Assembly: GCA_016870695.1 (NCBI GenBank)
Contig: VGAV01000140.1
Span: 1 to 6,494 of the forward strand
From: Actinomycetota bacterium
GTDB taxonomy: Bacteria; Actinomycetota; Actinomycetes; Actinomycetales; Microbacteriaceae
Length of the DNA: 6,494 bases
Direction: 5' to 3'
Shown: positions 6,489 through 6,494 of the stretch, piece by piece
Position numbering within the stretch: position 1 is the stretch's first letter
How the letters are laid out: every line of letters begins with the position of its first letter
Translations under genes and position numbers: made by a program
Notes under the pieces: model-generated
What the model saw: the letters and a program-made list of their open reading frames with translations, nothing else
Told to the model about the DNA's origin: nothing
The model's database searches: none

Positions 6489-6494
6489 AGTGGG

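Overview
The window is 6.5 kb of very G+C-rich DNA with strong GC3 bias. Every gene I can support lies on the minus strand, so the region reads from right to left. Base composition, codon use and the type of cell-surface genes point to a high-GC actinobacterium, most like Microbacteriaceae such as Microbacterium. That assignment is an inference from composition and protein style; no marker gene is present.

Layout in transcription order, from the right edge. (1) 6451-5090: a Wzz-type polysaccharide co-polymerase fused to a cytoplasmic domain with the fold of a bacterial tyrosine kinase, whose P-loop is destroyed. (2) 5071-2906: a long protein joining a GT4 glycosyltransferase (residues 1-366) to a polysaccharide pyruvyl transferase (residues 367-721). 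It has a textbook ribosome binding site and ATG exactly at the joint. (3) 2909-1938: a GT2 glycosyltransferase, overlapping the previous gene by ATGA. (4) 1896-400: a secreted protein with a beta-sandwich module followed by a right-handed parallel beta-helix. (5) 419 to the left edge: the first 139 residues of a second GT4 glycosyltransferase, overlapping gene 4 by 20 bases and paralogous to the GT4 half of gene 2.

Spacings are 18, -4, 41 and -20 bases, with no terminator-like hairpin between genes, so this looks like one operon for a surface or secreted exopolysaccharide. The glycosyltransferases would build the repeat unit on a lipid carrier. The pyruvyl transferase would add an acidic pyruvate ketal from phosphoenolpyruvate, and the Wzz-like protein would control chain length and export. 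The secreted beta-helix protein would bind, trim or modify the finished polymer outside the cell. Flippase, polymerase and initiating transferase are not in the window and presumably lie beyond its edges.

No RNA gene, mobile element, CRISPR array, riboswitch or convincing terminator was seen. No stretch longer than 43 bases lies outside a gene. The observations most worth following are the GT4-pyruvyl transferase joint with its internal start, the dead P-loop of the co-polymerase, and the exported beta-helix gene embedded among glycosyltransferases. I see an exopolysaccharide locus with unusual parts, not a clearly new kind of system.
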